A DNA stretch of 64,000 nt from RYN-133 sp963754285. GTDB taxonomy: Bacteria; Actinomycetota; Actinomycetes; Mycobacteriales; Jatrophihabitantaceae. Positions 7,550-16,984 of the stretch are shown in pieces. Where the stretch lies: positions 1-64,000 of the forward strand of contig CAVWFN010000007.1 of assembly GCA_963754285.1 (NCBI GenBank), in the 5' to 3' direction. Numbering within the stretch: the first letter of the stretch is position 1; each line of letters starts with the position of its first letter. Below the pieces are notes generated by a model. The model did not search any database and was not told the DNA's origin. It was given only the letters and a program-made list of their open reading frames with translations. The position numbers and the translations under genes are program-made.

Positions 7550-7792
7550 ATGAAGTTGTCCTTCCTGGTCGGCGCGGCCACCGGCTACGTCCTGGGCGCT
7601 CGCGCCGGTCGCGAGCGCTACGAGACGATTGTCCGAATTGCCCGACGGTTCGCCGGAAGCCAGACAGTGCAATCAGCTGCCGGCGTGTTCCAGGCCCAGG
7701 TCGACGAGATCAGCCACCGGGTCCGCGAGGTCGTGGCGGCCAAGGTTTCCGGAGCTCCCGAGACGAGCCCGAACGGCACCCACTCGCGGTAG
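7550..7792 (+). CDS. Small YtxH-like membrane-associated protein
   Basis: An 80-residue basic protein. It begins MKLSFLVGAATGYVLGARAG, a short glycine-rich hydrophobic segment followed by RERYETIVRIARRF and an amphipathic helix (VFQAQVDEISHRVREVVAAK). This architecture matches the small YtxH-type proteins common beside actinobacterial housekeeping genes. Its stop lies 1 base from the converging gene at 7794. Role unknown. Confidence 0.78.
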   Translation: MKLSFLVGAATGYVLGARAGRERYETIVRIARRFAGSQTVQSAAGVFQAQVDEISHRVREVVAAKVSGAPETSPNGTHSR

Positions 7793-7793
7793 C

Positions 7794-8306
7794 TCAGCCG
7801 GCGACGTGTTGCGCGGCCAGCTCATCGCGCTGTCGCGCGACAGCGGCGCGAACCGGCGCACTGTCCGGCGTGCCGTCCTCGAGACGCGCCCACCAACGCA
7901 GGCCGTCCTGCCCGGGAACGCGGCGTGCGACGAACCGCGCCGAACCGCCCGGCACCGGATGCACCTGCGAATGCACGACGTTCGCCTCGACGCGCTTGCG
8001 CACCACCGGGGGCAGGTCGCGCGGAACGGCTAGCTCCACCACTACGGGGTCGCGGTCGACAAGCAGCAGATCGTCGACGACGTCCGCCTCGAACACCGTC
8101 AGCCGGCCGTCGCGCCACACCGCCTTCGTGATGTGCGGCCAGGCGATGAGTCGGTGCTCGTCCTCGGCGGGCCACCACAGCCCGGACGGGGACGCGAGCA
8201 CGACGCTGCCGTCGACGAGGTCGGCCCACGACAGGACGCGCTCGTCGCGCGGAAGGTGCGCAATCGCGTCGGACGGCGGCGCCTCGCGTCGGTGGAACAA
8301 CCGCAT
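7794..8306 (-). CDS. Conserved protein coupled to dnaG
   Basis: A 170-residue soluble protein with no membrane segment and a mixed alpha/beta look (ERVLSWADLVDGSVVLASPS, GLWWPAEDEHRLIAWPHITK, VVVELAVPRDLPPVVRKRVE). I recognise it only as an actinobacterial conserved hypothetical adjacent to dnaG. Its ATG overlaps the dnaG TGA by one base (TGATG), so translation is coupled to primase. A GTG immediately before would add one residue. Function unknown; context hints at a link to nucleic-acid metabolism but does not show one. Confidence 0.82.
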   Translation of the reverse strand: MRLFHRREAPPSDAIAHLPRDERVLSWADLVDGSVVLASPSGLWWPAEDEHRLIAWPHITKAVWRDGRLTVFEADVVDDLLLVDRDPVVVELAVPRDLPPVVRKRVEANVVHSQVHPVPGGSARFVARRVPGQDGLRWWARLEDGTPDSAPVRAAVARQRDELAAQHVAG

Positions 8307-10159
8307 CACGGGCCGCCGTTGGCTCGATCACGAAGCTGTCGGTGATACATCTCGAGCGGGATGAGCTCGGCGAACAGCCGCGCGTGATCTTCGGGTTGCT
8401 CCTGCGGATTCACCCGCTGCAGCTTGGACTTCAACGCCACGATCTGACGCGCGACGACGTTCGCGTGCATACGGGCGAGCACCATGTCGGCGTAGCTGTC
8501 CTCACCCAAGGACCCACTGCGTAACGGCTCGACAGCAAGGCCGTGCACGCCGCCGCGCAGTTCCTCGGGCAGGTGGGTCTGAATCGTCTCCGTCCATCCC
8601 GGACCGGCGACAGCGGCAGCCGTCCCGCCGGCGTCGGAGATGGCGACACGCAGCGCGCGGTGCGCAGGCTGGAGGAATGCTTCCGGGTCGAGCGCATCAA
8701 ACTCCGGACCAGCGATGGCCGGCAATTGGAGCGCGACCTTGAGCACTTCGCGCTCGACGGCGACGACCGTCTCGTCGAGCTTCTCGGCCGGACGCGCTGC
8801 AGCTGCCTCGGTGCGATTGCCCGATCGGACGAGCCCGCGCACCCGTTGCACGACGCGCAACGGATCGTCGATGCCGACCAATCCGCCGAGCCGGCGCGCG
8901 TATTCATCACGCAACCCGAGGTCTTTGATCTGGGCGACGAGCGGAACTCCGCGGTCGAGTGCGGCGCTGCGTCCTTCCGCGGTGTCGAGGTCGAAGCGCG
9001 CAACGGTCGAACGCAGCACGAACTCGACGAGCGGGATGCGGCGCGAGACGAGATCGAGCACCGCGGTGTCGCCGGACTTCTGCCGCAGCTCGCACGGATC
9101 CATGCCGGTCGGTTCGATGGCGACGAACGTCTGGCTCATGAACTTCTGGTCGTCCCCGAACGCGCGCTCGGCGGCCTTCATGCCGGCCGCATCGCCGTCG
9201 AAAGTGAAGATCACTTCGCCGGTGAACGAGTCGCTGTCCATGAGCAGTCGACGGATCACCGACACGTGTTCGCCGCCGAAGGCGGTGCCACAGGTCGCGA
9301 CGGCGGTGGTGACACCGGACAGGTGACACGCCATCACGTCGGTGTAGCCCTCGACGATCACCGCGCGGTGCTGACGGGCGATCTCTTTCTTCGCCACGTC
9401 GACGCCATAGAGCAGCTGGCTCTTCTTGTAGATCGGCGTCTCGGGAGTGTTCAGGTACTTCGCCTCGACGCGGTCGTCGTCGTAGAGCCGCCGCGCGCCG
9501 AAACCGACGACATCTCCGCCGGTGTCGCGGATCGGCCAGAGCAGCCGCCGATGGAACCGGTCGATCAGACTGCCGCGTCCCGACTCGCGCGCGAGCCCGG
9601 CGAGGGTGAGTTCCGGGCCGGTGAATCCCCGGCTCATCAGATGCTTGGTCAGTGCGTCCCAGCCGGCCGGCGCGTAGCCGCAGCCGAAACGCTCGGCGAC
9701 CGCCTGGTCGAAGCCACGTTCGGCGAGAAACTCGCGTGCCTTGAGCGCATCGGGCGAGCGGAGCTGTTCGGCGTAGAAGCGCTGCGCCTCGTCGTGCGCG
9801 GCGATCAGTCGTGCACGCTGCCCGGGCTGACGCCGTGGTCCGCCGCCGGCCCCTTCGACGTAACGCAGCTGGATGCCGCTGCGCGCTGCGAGCCGCTCGA
9901 CCGAATCGGCGAAGTCGAGGTGTTCGATGTTCTGCACGAACCGGATGACGTCGCCGCCCGCTCCGCAACCGAAGCAATGGTAAAGCCCACGTGAAGGTGA
10001 AACAGACAGCGACGGTGACTTCTCGTCGTGGAAGGGACAGATGCCCTTCAGGTTGCCGCCGCCGGCGTTGCGCAGCTGAACGTGCTCGCCGATGACGTCG
10101 GCGATCGGGGTCTTCTCACGGACGAGGGCGACGTCCTCGTCCCTGATCCGCCCCGCCAT
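8306..10159 (-). CDS. dnaG: DNA primase
   Basis: Synthesises RNA primers for replication. The 617-residue protein has the CHC2 zinc finger at about residues 41-65 (GICPFHDEKSPS, LYHCFGCGAGGD), the catalytic core with FLAERGFDQAVAERFGCGYA, and the TOPRIM domain with AVIVEGYTDVMA and a downstream FTFDGDAAGMKAAERAF metal-binding motif. A C-terminal DnaB-binding-like region follows. Length is normal. An amino-acid permease gene ends 9 bases upstream on the same strand, and the next gene downstream overlaps its stop, so dnaG sits inside an operon. Confidence 0.98.
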   Translation of the reverse strand: MAGRIRDEDVALVREKTPIADVIGEHVQLRNAGGGNLKGICPFHDEKSPSLSVSPSRGLYHCFGCGAGGDVIRFVQNIEHLDFADSVERLAARSGIQLRYVEGAGGGPRRQPGQRARLIAAHDEAQRFYAEQLRSPDALKAREFLAERGFDQAVAERFGCGYAPAGWDALTKHLMSRGFTGPELTLAGLARESGRGSLIDRFHRRLLWPIRDTGGDVVGFGARRLYDDDRVEAKYLNTPETPIYKKSQLLYGVDVAKKEIARQHRAVIVEGYTDVMACHLSGVTTAVATCGTAFGGEHVSVIRRLLMDSDSFTGEVIFTFDGDAAGMKAAERAFGDDQKFMSQTFVAIEPTGMDPCELRQKSGDTAVLDLVSRRIPLVEFVLRSTVARFDLDTAEGRSAALDRGVPLVAQIKDLGLRDEYARRLGGLVGIDDPLRVVQRVRGLVRSGNRTEAAAARPAEKLDETVVAVEREVLKVALQLPAIAGPEFDALDPEAFLQPAHRALRVAISDAGGTAAAVAGPGWTETIQTHLPEELRGGVHGLAVEPLRSGSLGEDSYADMVLARMHANVVARQIVALKSKLQRVNPQEQPEDHARLFAELIPLEMYHRQLRDRANGGP

Positions 10160-10168
10160 GAAGCCAGC

Positions 10169-11863
10169 TTAGGCGGGGCGGATGACAGGGATGCGCGGCC
10201 CAGAGGTCAGCCCGGCAGGTTGATGTCCTTCTTCCTGCTCGACCTGGCGCTCCTCCGACTCGACGGCCGCTTTGACCTTGTCCGGCTCCATGGCGAGGCT
10301 GACCGCGTAGTAGAAGATCGCGAGGCTGAAGACCACGACGACGCCGAGGTCCCAGAAATTTGGAATGGCGTTGTGGCCGCCGTAGCGGCCGAGCAGGCTG
10401 ATGATCGTGATGCCGATCAGCCATGGCCAGATCCAGGACGCCGCACGCCAGTCGATGTCGGGCCGTCGGATGTCCTTCGACCGCCGCAGCGCAACTTCGA
10501 AGAGCACCCGGCCGAGGAAGATGGCGGTCAACAGCTTCCACATCGCCTCGAAGCCGCCCCAGTAGATGATCAAGTTGGCGGCGCAGAATGCGACCGGATT
10601 CAACACCTTCGGGAACGGTGCCTTGTACGGACGTGTTCGTTCGGGATCGCGCAAGTGCAGCGCAGCGAGCGAGACCGGGGCGAACGCGTACATGATTGCC
10701 GTCGCACCGGTGACCAACCCGACGAGCGATTTCCAACTCGGGAAGGGGAGGAACGTTATCTCCCCGATGACGAACGCGAGAACGATCGAATATATCGGCA
10801 CGCCACGCTTGTTCGTCTCGGTCAACTTGTCACTGATCACCTCTTCTTCAGCCAACGCGTATGACAGCCGCGCAGACGTGCCGAGGTAGATGAGCCCGGT
10901 TCCCCCGGGAGATATGACGGCGTCGACCAGCAGGATCGTGCCGAGCCAGCCCGCGCCGACTGCGATCGCGATCGTGTAGTACGGACCGAAGTCGCCCTTG
11001 CCGATGGGGTGCGCCCATCCATGCATGAGATTGCTCGGTGACAGGCCGCCGATGAAAGCGACCTCCAGCATGATGTACACCGCCGCCCCGATGAACATGG
11101 CGGAAATGATCGCTCGCGAGATGTCCTTCTTCGGGTCTCGCGCCTCGCCACCCATCTGTACCGCCTGCTCGAAACCCTGCAGCGCGAACACGACGCCAGC
11201 CGGGAGCGCCGCGAAGATTCCGTGGGCTCCATACGGTGCGAAGCCGCCGCCGGCGGAGAAGTTCGAAGTGTGGAAGCTCAGCGACATGATCACGATGATC
11301 GCCAGGACGGGGACGGCCGCCTTCCAGATGACCATCACGGTGTTGCTGTCGGAGAGCAACTTCGCGCCGAGCAGGTTGATGACCGTGAACAGGAGCATCG
11401 CGGCGCTGGCAATCACCAGACCGAGACCATTGAGTGTGCCGTTGGTGTTGAGCATGTCGAAGTGCGCATGTGCCCACTTCGTCGAGTTGAGATATGAGAT
11501 CGCGGCTTCGACCTCGATAGGTGCGATCGTCACTGCCTGCAAGTAGGCGGCCCAGCCCGCCGTGAAGCCGGCAAGGGTCCCGAAGGCGAAGTAGGGGAAC
11601 CGCGCCGTTCCACCGGCGACCGGATATGCAGCGCCGAGCTCGGCGTGCACAAGCGCCAACGTCATCAGTAGGACCGCGGCGAGGATCCACGAGATCAGCG
11701 AGGCGGGCCCCGCTGCTTCCGCCGCGCCCAGCGCACCCAACAGCCATCCTGACCCGATGATCGAGCCGAGCGAGATGAAGAGAAGACCGAAGAAGCCGAT
11801 ACTGCGCTTCAGATCTCTGGAGCGCTCCGCGGAACCCGAAGACGGGGCGGTAGACACAGCCAT
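10169..11863 (-). CDS. APC-superfamily amino-acid permease
   Basis: A 564-residue integral membrane transporter with about 12-14 hydrophobic segments. The N-terminal signature GSIIGSGWLLGALGAA matches the G-S/A-G-I-F-like substrate loop of APC transporters. GVVFALQGFEQAVQMGGEAR corresponds to the conserved GFE...A-E-x-K/R-D-P motif (EARDPKKDI). Start at 11863 is supported by a perfect AGGAGG 7 bases upstream; an in-frame start at 11938 adds 25 unlikely residues. The acidic C-terminal tail (VESEERQVEQEEG) is cytoplasmic. It leads into dnaG with a 9-base gap. Substrate not determinable. Confidence 0.9.
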   Translation of the reverse strand: MAVSTAPSSGSAERSRDLKRSIGFFGLLFISLGSIIGSGWLLGALGAAEAAGPASLISWILAAVLLMTLALVHAELGAAYPVAGGTARFPYFAFGTLAGFTAGWAAYLQAVTIAPIEVEAAISYLNSTKWAHAHFDMLNTNGTLNGLGLVIASAAMLLFTVINLLGAKLLSDSNTVMVIWKAAVPVLAIIVIMSLSFHTSNFSAGGGFAPYGAHGIFAALPAGVVFALQGFEQAVQMGGEARDPKKDISRAIISAMFIGAAVYIMLEVAFIGGLSPSNLMHGWAHPIGKGDFGPYYTIAIAVGAGWLGTILLVDAVISPGGTGLIYLGTSARLSYALAEEEVISDKLTETNKRGVPIYSIVLAFVIGEITFLPFPSWKSLVGLVTGATAIMYAFAPVSLAALHLRDPERTRPYKAPFPKVLNPVAFCAANLIIYWGGFEAMWKLLTAIFLGRVLFEVALRRSKDIRRPDIDWRAASWIWPWLIGITIISLLGRYGGHNAIPNFWDLGVVVVFSLAIFYYAVSLAMEPDKVKAAVESEERQVEQEEGHQPAGLTSGPRIPVIRPA

Positions 11864-11949
11864 GCGAAACCTCCTGGTCGGCGAAACGCTGCACGAAACC
11901 TTCGCACGAAGGTGATGCGAATCAAACCTTAGGGGCAAAGTGGTCCGTC

Positions 11950-12480
11950 ATGGACATAGAAGCGACCGCCGATCCCGAGCAGATGCCGCCGCCGGCCGAT
12001 GTTGAGCGGTTGCTCGCGTTCGCGTCGAGCCGATTAGGTGCGAGCGACGCCGCCACGCTGGCGCAGGCGTCGGCGCGGATGTACTCGTGGGCACGGGCGA
12101 TCCCTGGCGCAGTGACCGTGGCAGCGCGCGACGGGAGCGACCTCGTCGGTTTCGGCTATGGATACTCGTGGGACTGGACGACGATGACCGATGCGTGGTC
12201 GCTGCGACTGCGTGACGATCTCGGCGCATCGGCTGCCGTGCTTGACGATTCGTTCTCGGTCGTGCTGCTCGTTGTCGCGCCCGACCATCGTCGCAGCGGA
12301 CTCGGCGCCGGCTTGCTGTCGACACTCGCGGATCAGTCGGACGAACACCTCACGTGGCTGCAGGTCGAACCCCGCTCGGCGTTGCGCGGTCTGTGCGAGT
12401 CACTCGGCTGGCACGCGCTCGACTCCGACGCCGAGTCGGTGATCATGCTCAGCGGCGCACCAACCGGCGGTGCCACGTGA
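11950..12480 (+). CDS. GNAT-family N-acetyltransferase
   Basis: A 176-residue acetyl-CoA-dependent acyltransferase. The beta4 strand and acetyl-CoA loop are SVVLLVVAPDHRRSGLGAGL, with the R-R-S-G-L-G pyrophosphate loop, preceded by GSDLVGFGYGYSWDWT (beta2-beta3). The late motif HLTWLQVEPRSALRGLCESL and GWHALDSD completes the fold. Substrate unknown. Divergent from the permease gene (87 bases), and its 3' end overlaps the converging dgt gene by 32 bases. Confidence 0.87.
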   Translation: MDIEATADPEQMPPPADVERLLAFASSRLGASDAATLAQASARMYSWARAIPGAVTVAARDGSDLVGFGYGYSWDWTTMTDAWSLRLRDDLGASAAVLDDSFSVVLLVVAPDHRRSGLGAGLLSTLADQSDEHLTWLQVEPRSALRGLCESLGWHALDSDAESVIMLSGAPTGGAT

Positions 12481-13690
12481 TCGCCGACGTGTCGGTGAGT
12501 TGCGCGACCTGATCGATGACGACGCGCAGCCGTGCCGCGTCGTCGCCGGCTGACTGCCACGACGCGACGAGTGCGCGGTCGAGTGATCTCGGTGCGGTTT
12601 CGCGTAGGGCGACGACGAGTTCGGTCAAGACGCTGCGTTGCCACGCCTGTCGTTCGGCGGCGCCGGGACGTGCCATCACGTAATGCGCGGCGAGCGCCTT
12701 CAGCAGTGCGCACTCCGCGGCTGCCTGATCGGGTACTACCAGTGACGCCGCGTACCGGCCGAGTTCGCCCGCGCCGTGTTCGGCACGCGTCGCGTTCACC
12801 GCAGCGGCAGACAGTCGTCCGACCAGCTCGCTCGTCGCGCGTTTTGCGGCGGCCTGTGCTGCGGACGTGCCGTCGTAGCCGGCGAGATCGCGCAGGGTCG
12901 GCAGCGCGAGCAGTCGGTCGAGCACCGGGGCGAGCGCGGCGGCCGACTGCGGCGAGTACTGCGCCGCTGCGACCGAACACAGGTGCTCCCGCGTGGCGTC
13001 GTCGACGTCGGCCAGCTTGATCATGCCGCCGTGCACTCCGTCTTCGACGTCGTGGACGGAGTAGGCCACATCGTCGGCCCAGTCCATCACCTGCGCCTCG
13101 AGACAACGTTGATCGGACTCCACACCGTCACGCATCCAAGCGAAGGCGTCCGCGTCGGCGTCGTAGTAGCCGAACTTGCGAGTGCCCTCGCGACGCGGCC
13201 ACGGGTACTTGCACGTTGCGTCGAGCGTGGCCCGGCACAGATTGAGCCCGGCCGGGTCGCCCGACTCGTGCACGATCTTCGCCTCCAGTCGGGTGAGCAC
13301 GCGCAAGGTCTGCGCGTTGCCCTCGAATCCGCCGCACTCCGCGGCGACAAGATCGAGCGCGTCCTCGCCGTTGTGCCCGAACGGTGGGTGGCCGATGTCG
13401 TGCGCGAGCCCGGCGGTGTCGACGACGTCCGGGTCACATCCGAGCGCTGCACCGATCTCTCGCCCGATCTGCGCGACCTCGAGCGAATGCGTCAGCCGCG
13501 TACGCGGGAAATCGTCCTCACCGGGAACGACGACCTGAGTCTTGTCGGCGAGGCGGCGGAAGGCGTACGAGTGCAGCACCCGAGCCCGGTCACGCTGGAA
13601 GGCGCCGCGTTCGACCAGCCCGGCGTCGGCGCGCTTGGGCGGCTCGTCGATGCGCCGCGCCGAACTCGCCGCGTCGTACTCGAATGGCAT
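12449..13690 (-). CDS. dgt: dGTP triphosphohydrolase-like HD dNTPase
   Basis: Hydrolyses dNTPs to nucleoside and tripolyphosphate, controlling dNTP pools. The 413-residue protein shows the HD metal site: TRLTHSLEVAQIGREIG, TAGLAHDIGHPPFGHNGEDA and, later, MDWADDVAYSVHDVEDG. The N-terminus RDRARVLHSYAFRRLADKTQ is typical of the dGTPase type-2 family. Its ATG follows the TGA of the YbjN gene directly with no gap. Position near ppdK and dnaG matches other actinobacteria. Confidence 0.96.
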   Translation of the reverse strand: MPFEYDAASSARRIDEPPKRADAGLVERGAFQRDRARVLHSYAFRRLADKTQVVVPGEDDFPRTRLTHSLEVAQIGREIGAALGCDPDVVDTAGLAHDIGHPPFGHNGEDALDLVAAECGGFEGNAQTLRVLTRLEAKIVHESGDPAGLNLCRATLDATCKYPWPRREGTRKFGYYDADADAFAWMRDGVESDQRCLEAQVMDWADDVAYSVHDVEDGVHGGMIKLADVDDATREHLCSVAAAQYSPQSAAALAPVLDRLLALPTLRDLAGYDGTSAAQAAAKRATSELVGRLSAAAVNATRAEHGAGELGRYAASLVVPDQAAAECALLKALAAHYVMARPGAAERQAWQRSVLTELVVALRETAPRSLDRALVASWQSAGDDAARLRVVIDQVAQLTDTSAITWHRRLVRR

Positions 13691-14170
13691 TCAGACCTGC
13701 TCGTCGATCCAGTCGCTGAAGCGCAGCAGGGTGTCGATCCAGAGCCCGACCGTGTACTTGTACTGCGCGCGCGTCGCGCCGGACTCGAAGTCGTGGCACT
13801 GCTCGGCGCAGATGCCGACGCGGCCGTCGTCGGGCAGAACGGTGTAGGCCTTCGGGAACAGCTTGCTGCGATTCCACTCGTCCAGCAGCAGCGCCAAGGC
13901 ACCGCGGTTGTCGACGTCGAAGCGGCGGTTCAGGTACAACCGGGCCTGCAGGATCTCGTGACGCTCGCCGTAGAAGAAGATGTAGACGCTGCACTTCTCC
14001 CAGCGCACGACCAGATCGCCGTCATCGTCGATCGAGTGCTTGAGGCCGTATTCGTCGAGCAACTGTTCGACCAGGGCGAGGGACGGCAGGACGATCGTGC
14101 CGCCGCCGCGCTCAGGTGACCTGCTCGCGAGTGTCTCGTCGAGATCGGGACGGGATCGACGCCAGAACAC
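13691..14170 (-). CDS. YbjN-domain protein
   Basis: A 159-residue cytoplasmic protein with the YbjN/TY3-type fold: LVEQLLDEYGLKHSIDDDGD, LVVRWEKCSVYIFFYGERHE, ILQARLYLNRRFD and LLLDEWNRSKLFPKAY. YbjN-like proteins resemble secretion chaperones and modulate stress responses, but no biochemical role can be assigned. It lies between ppdK (38 bases upstream) and dgt (directly abutting), so it is likely co-transcribed. Confidence 0.85.
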   Translation of the reverse strand: MFWRRSRPDLDETLASRSPERGGGTIVLPSLALVEQLLDEYGLKHSIDDDGDLVVRWEKCSVYIFFYGERHEILQARLYLNRRFDVDNRGALALLLDEWNRSKLFPKAYTVLPDDGRVGICAEQCHDFESGATRAQYKYTVGLWIDTLLRFSDWIDEQV

Positions 14171-14208
14171 GCTTCGACGTTACTCGACGGCGACCACTGC
14201 CCTGTGCC

Positions 14209-16887
14209 TCATGCACCGATGGCTGCGCGGCCTGCCTCGAGCCGGGCCACCGGCACCCGGAACGGCGAGCAGGAGACGTAGTCGAGCCCGACGCGGTGGA
14301 AGAAATGGACGGAGTCCGGGTCGCCACCGTGCTCGCCACACACCCCGAGCTTGAGGCCCGGACGGCGCGAACGGCCCTTCTCGGCGCCGATGCGAACCAG
14401 CTCCCCCACGCCTTCGACGTCGATCGATTCGAACGGGCTGACGCCGAAGATGCCCTTCTCGAGGTAGGCCGAGAAGAACGCCGCTTCGACATCGTCTCGC
14501 GAGAACCCCCACGTGGTCTGGGTGAGGTCGTTGGTTCCGAACGAGAAGAACTCCGCGGCGTCGGCGATCTGCTCCGCGGTCAGCGCGGCGCGAGGCAACT
14601 CGATCATCGTGCCGACGAGGAACTCCAGGTGCACGCCGGACTCGGCACGCACCTCGCGCGCGACCTGGATGATGTCCTGCTTGACCGTCTCGAACTCCTG
14701 CACGTTCGCCACGAGCGGCACCATGATCTCGACGCGCGGGACGCCACCGGCCTTGATGCGTTCGGCCGCCGCCTCGAGGATCGCGCGCGACTGCATCTGG
14801 AACAAGCCAGGGATGACCACGCCCAGTCGCACGCCGCGCAGGCCGAGCATCGGGTTCTGCTCGTGCAGCTTGTGCACGGCCTGAAGCATGCGCAGGTCGT
14901 TCTCGCGCTTCTCGCCACGCGCTTCGGCCACCGCTACGCGCACCGACAGCTCGGTGATGTCAGGAAGGAACTCGTGCAGCGGCGGGTCGAGCAGCCGGAT
15001 CGTCACCGGCAGCCCGTCCATCGCCTCGAGAATCGCGACGAAGTCATCGCGCTGCAGCGGCAAGAGTTCCTTGAGTTCGGTCGCCTGCTCCTCGTCGGAG
15101 TCGGCAAGGATGAGCCGCTCGACGAGCTGGCGCCGCTCACCCAGGAACATGTGCTCGGTGCGGCACAGCCCGATGCCCTGTGCGCCGAAGCGTCGCGCGC
15201 GTTGCGAGTCCTCGGCATTGTCGGCGTTGGTACGCACCGACATCCGCCGCACCCCGTCGGCGTGGCCCATGATGCGGTCGACAGCGATGACCAGGTCGTC
15301 GCCCTCGTCGATCACGCCCTCCTCGAAGTAGCGCACGACCGGCGAGTCGACGACCGGCACCTCACCGAGGTAGACGTCACCGGACGTGCCGTCGATCGAA
15401 ATGACATCGCCCTCGTGGATCTCGTCGCCACGCTTGGTCCGGACGATCCGCTTCTTGGTGTCTACGTCGAGCGATTCGGCACCGCACACGCAGGTCTTGC
15501 CCATCCCGCGCGCGACGACAGCCGCATGCGAGGTCTTGCCACCGCGGCTGGTGAGAATGCCCTGCGCGGCAATCATGCCGTTCAGGTCGTCGGGGTTGGT
15601 CTCGCGACGGACGAGGATGACCGGCTCGCCCGAGCGCGACCACTTCACGGCGGTGTACGAGTCGAACACGACCTTGCCGACTGCGGCACCGGGCGAGGCG
15701 TTCATTCCATGCCCGATCTTCTTCTTGTCGGCCTTGTCGTCGAAGCGCGGGAACATCAGTTGTGCGAGCTGCGCCCCGGTCACTCGTCGCAACGCTTCGT
15801 CCATGTCGATGAGGCCCTGGTCGACCAGCTGGGTCGCGATGCGGAACGCGGCCGCGGCGGTGCGCTTGCCGACGCGCGTCTGCAGCATCCAGAGCTTGCC
15901 CCGCTCGACGGTGAACTCGATGTCGCACAGGTCGAGGTAGTGCTCCTCGAGGGTCTGCATGATCTCGAGCAGCTTGTCGTAGGACTTCTTGTCGATCTGT
16001 TCGAGATCGGCCAGCGGGACGGTGTTGCGGATTCCCGCGACGACGTCCTCACCCTGCGCGTTCTGCAGGTAGTCGCCGTAGATGCCCTGAGCGCCGCTGG
16101 CCGGGTCACGGGTGAAGGCCACGCCGGTGCCCGAGTCCATGTCGAGGTTGCCGAACACCATCGAGCAGATGTTCACGGCAGTGCCGTCCCCGCCCGGGAT
16201 GCGCTCCTGTCGGCGATAGATCACGGCACGATCGGTGTTCCACGACTCGAACACCGCACGCACGGCGAGATCCATCTGGTCGCGCGGCTCCTGCGGGAAC
16301 GGACGACCCGCATGCTCGACGACGACCTCTTTGAACGTCTCGACGAGCTTGCGCATGTCATCGGCGTCGAGATCGAGGTCGCTGTCTGTGCCCTTGGCCT
16401 TCTTCGCCGCGTCGATGGCGTCCTCGAAGTGATCGCCGTCGATGCCGAGCACCGTCTTGCCGAACATCTGGATCAGCCGGCGGTACGAGTCGAACGCGAA
16501 CCGCTCGTTGCCCGCCTGCGCGGCAAGACCACGTACCGACTGGTCGTTGAGCCCGACGTTCAGGACGGTCTCCATCATCCCCGGCATCGAGACCTTCGCG
16601 CCGGACCGCACCGACACGAGCAGCGGGTCGTCGGACTGGCCGAGCTTCTTGCCCATCGACTTCTCGAGTGCCTCGAGGTGCTCAGTGACCTCTTCGGCGA
16701 GCTCGGCCGGCTCGCGGCCCGACTTCAGGTATGCCTGGCACGCCTCGGTCGTGATCGTGAACCCGGGTGGCACCGGCAGGCCGAGGTTCGTCATCTCGGC
16801 GAGGTTCGCGCCCTTGCCGCCGAGCAGGTCTTTCATGTCCTTACTGCCTTCGGCGAAGTCGTAGACGTACTTTTCCGTCCGAGGCAT
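14209..16887 (-). CDS. ppdK: Pyruvate, phosphate dikinase
   Basis: Interconverts pyruvate, ATP and phosphate with PEP, AMP and pyrophosphate. The 892-residue product begins MPRTEKYVYDFAEGSKDMKD followed by LLGGKGANLAEM (ATP-grasp). It contains the phosphohistidine motif TSRGGKTSHAAVVARGMGK and the C-terminal PEP/pyruvate barrel with LCRTEHMFL, FSFGTNDLTQTTWGFSRDD and the catalytic cysteine in GVCGEHGGDPDS. Length is normal. Start at 16887 is chosen by homology to the family N-terminus; the open frame runs on to 17262 but that extension lies over the divergent gene and is not protein-like. A GGAG lies about 9 bases upstream. First gene of a ppdK-ybjN-dgt unit. Confidence 0.97.
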   Translation of the reverse strand: MPRTEKYVYDFAEGSKDMKDLLGGKGANLAEMTNLGLPVPPGFTITTEACQAYLKSGREPAELAEEVTEHLEALEKSMGKKLGQSDDPLLVSVRSGAKVSMPGMMETVLNVGLNDQSVRGLAAQAGNERFAFDSYRRLIQMFGKTVLGIDGDHFEDAIDAAKKAKGTDSDLDLDADDMRKLVETFKEVVVEHAGRPFPQEPRDQMDLAVRAVFESWNTDRAVIYRRQERIPGGDGTAVNICSMVFGNLDMDSGTGVAFTRDPASGAQGIYGDYLQNAQGEDVVAGIRNTVPLADLEQIDKKSYDKLLEIMQTLEEHYLDLCDIEFTVERGKLWMLQTRVGKRTAAAAFRIATQLVDQGLIDMDEALRRVTGAQLAQLMFPRFDDKADKKKIGHGMNASPGAAVGKVVFDSYTAVKWSRSGEPVILVRRETNPDDLNGMIAAQGILTSRGGKTSHAAVVARGMGKTCVCGAESLDVDTKKRIVRTKRGDEIHEGDVISIDGTSGDVYLGEVPVVDSPVVRYFEEGVIDEGDDLVIAVDRIMGHADGVRRMSVRTNADNAEDSQRARRFGAQGIGLCRTEHMFLGERRQLVERLILADSDEEQATELKELLPLQRDDFVAILEAMDGLPVTIRLLDPPLHEFLPDITELSVRVAVAEARGEKRENDLRMLQAVHKLHEQNPMLGLRGVRLGVVIPGLFQMQSRAILEAAAERIKAGGVPRVEIMVPLVANVQEFETVKQDIIQVAREVRAESGVHLEFLVGTMIELPRAALTAEQIADAAEFFSFGTNDLTQTTWGFSRDDVEAAFFSAYLEKGIFGVSPFESIDVEGVGELVRIGAEKGRSRRPGLKLGVCGEHGGDPDSVHFFHRVGLDYVSCSPFRVPVARLEAGRAAIGA

Positions 16888-16984
16888 CAGGGAGCACTCC
16901 GTCCGTCGGGCAACATTTGTCCCTGCAGCGTAGTCACGCGAACGGGGCGTAAAGCCTTTCGGTGACATGACGAACGCCATGCGT

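Noticed and set aside
8543..9994. 483-codon plus-strand open frame opposite dnaG
   Set aside because: Antisense shadow; the primase CHC2 and TOPRIM motifs are on the minus strand.
12776..14119. 447-codon plus-strand frame opposite dgt and YbjN
   Set aside because: Crosses two conserved genes antisense, no recognisable domain.
14116..16965. 949-codon open frame on the plus strand opposite ppdK
   Set aside because: Product is His/Arg/Val-rich with no domain, exactly antisense to a conserved enzyme; such frames are common opposite GC-rich genes.
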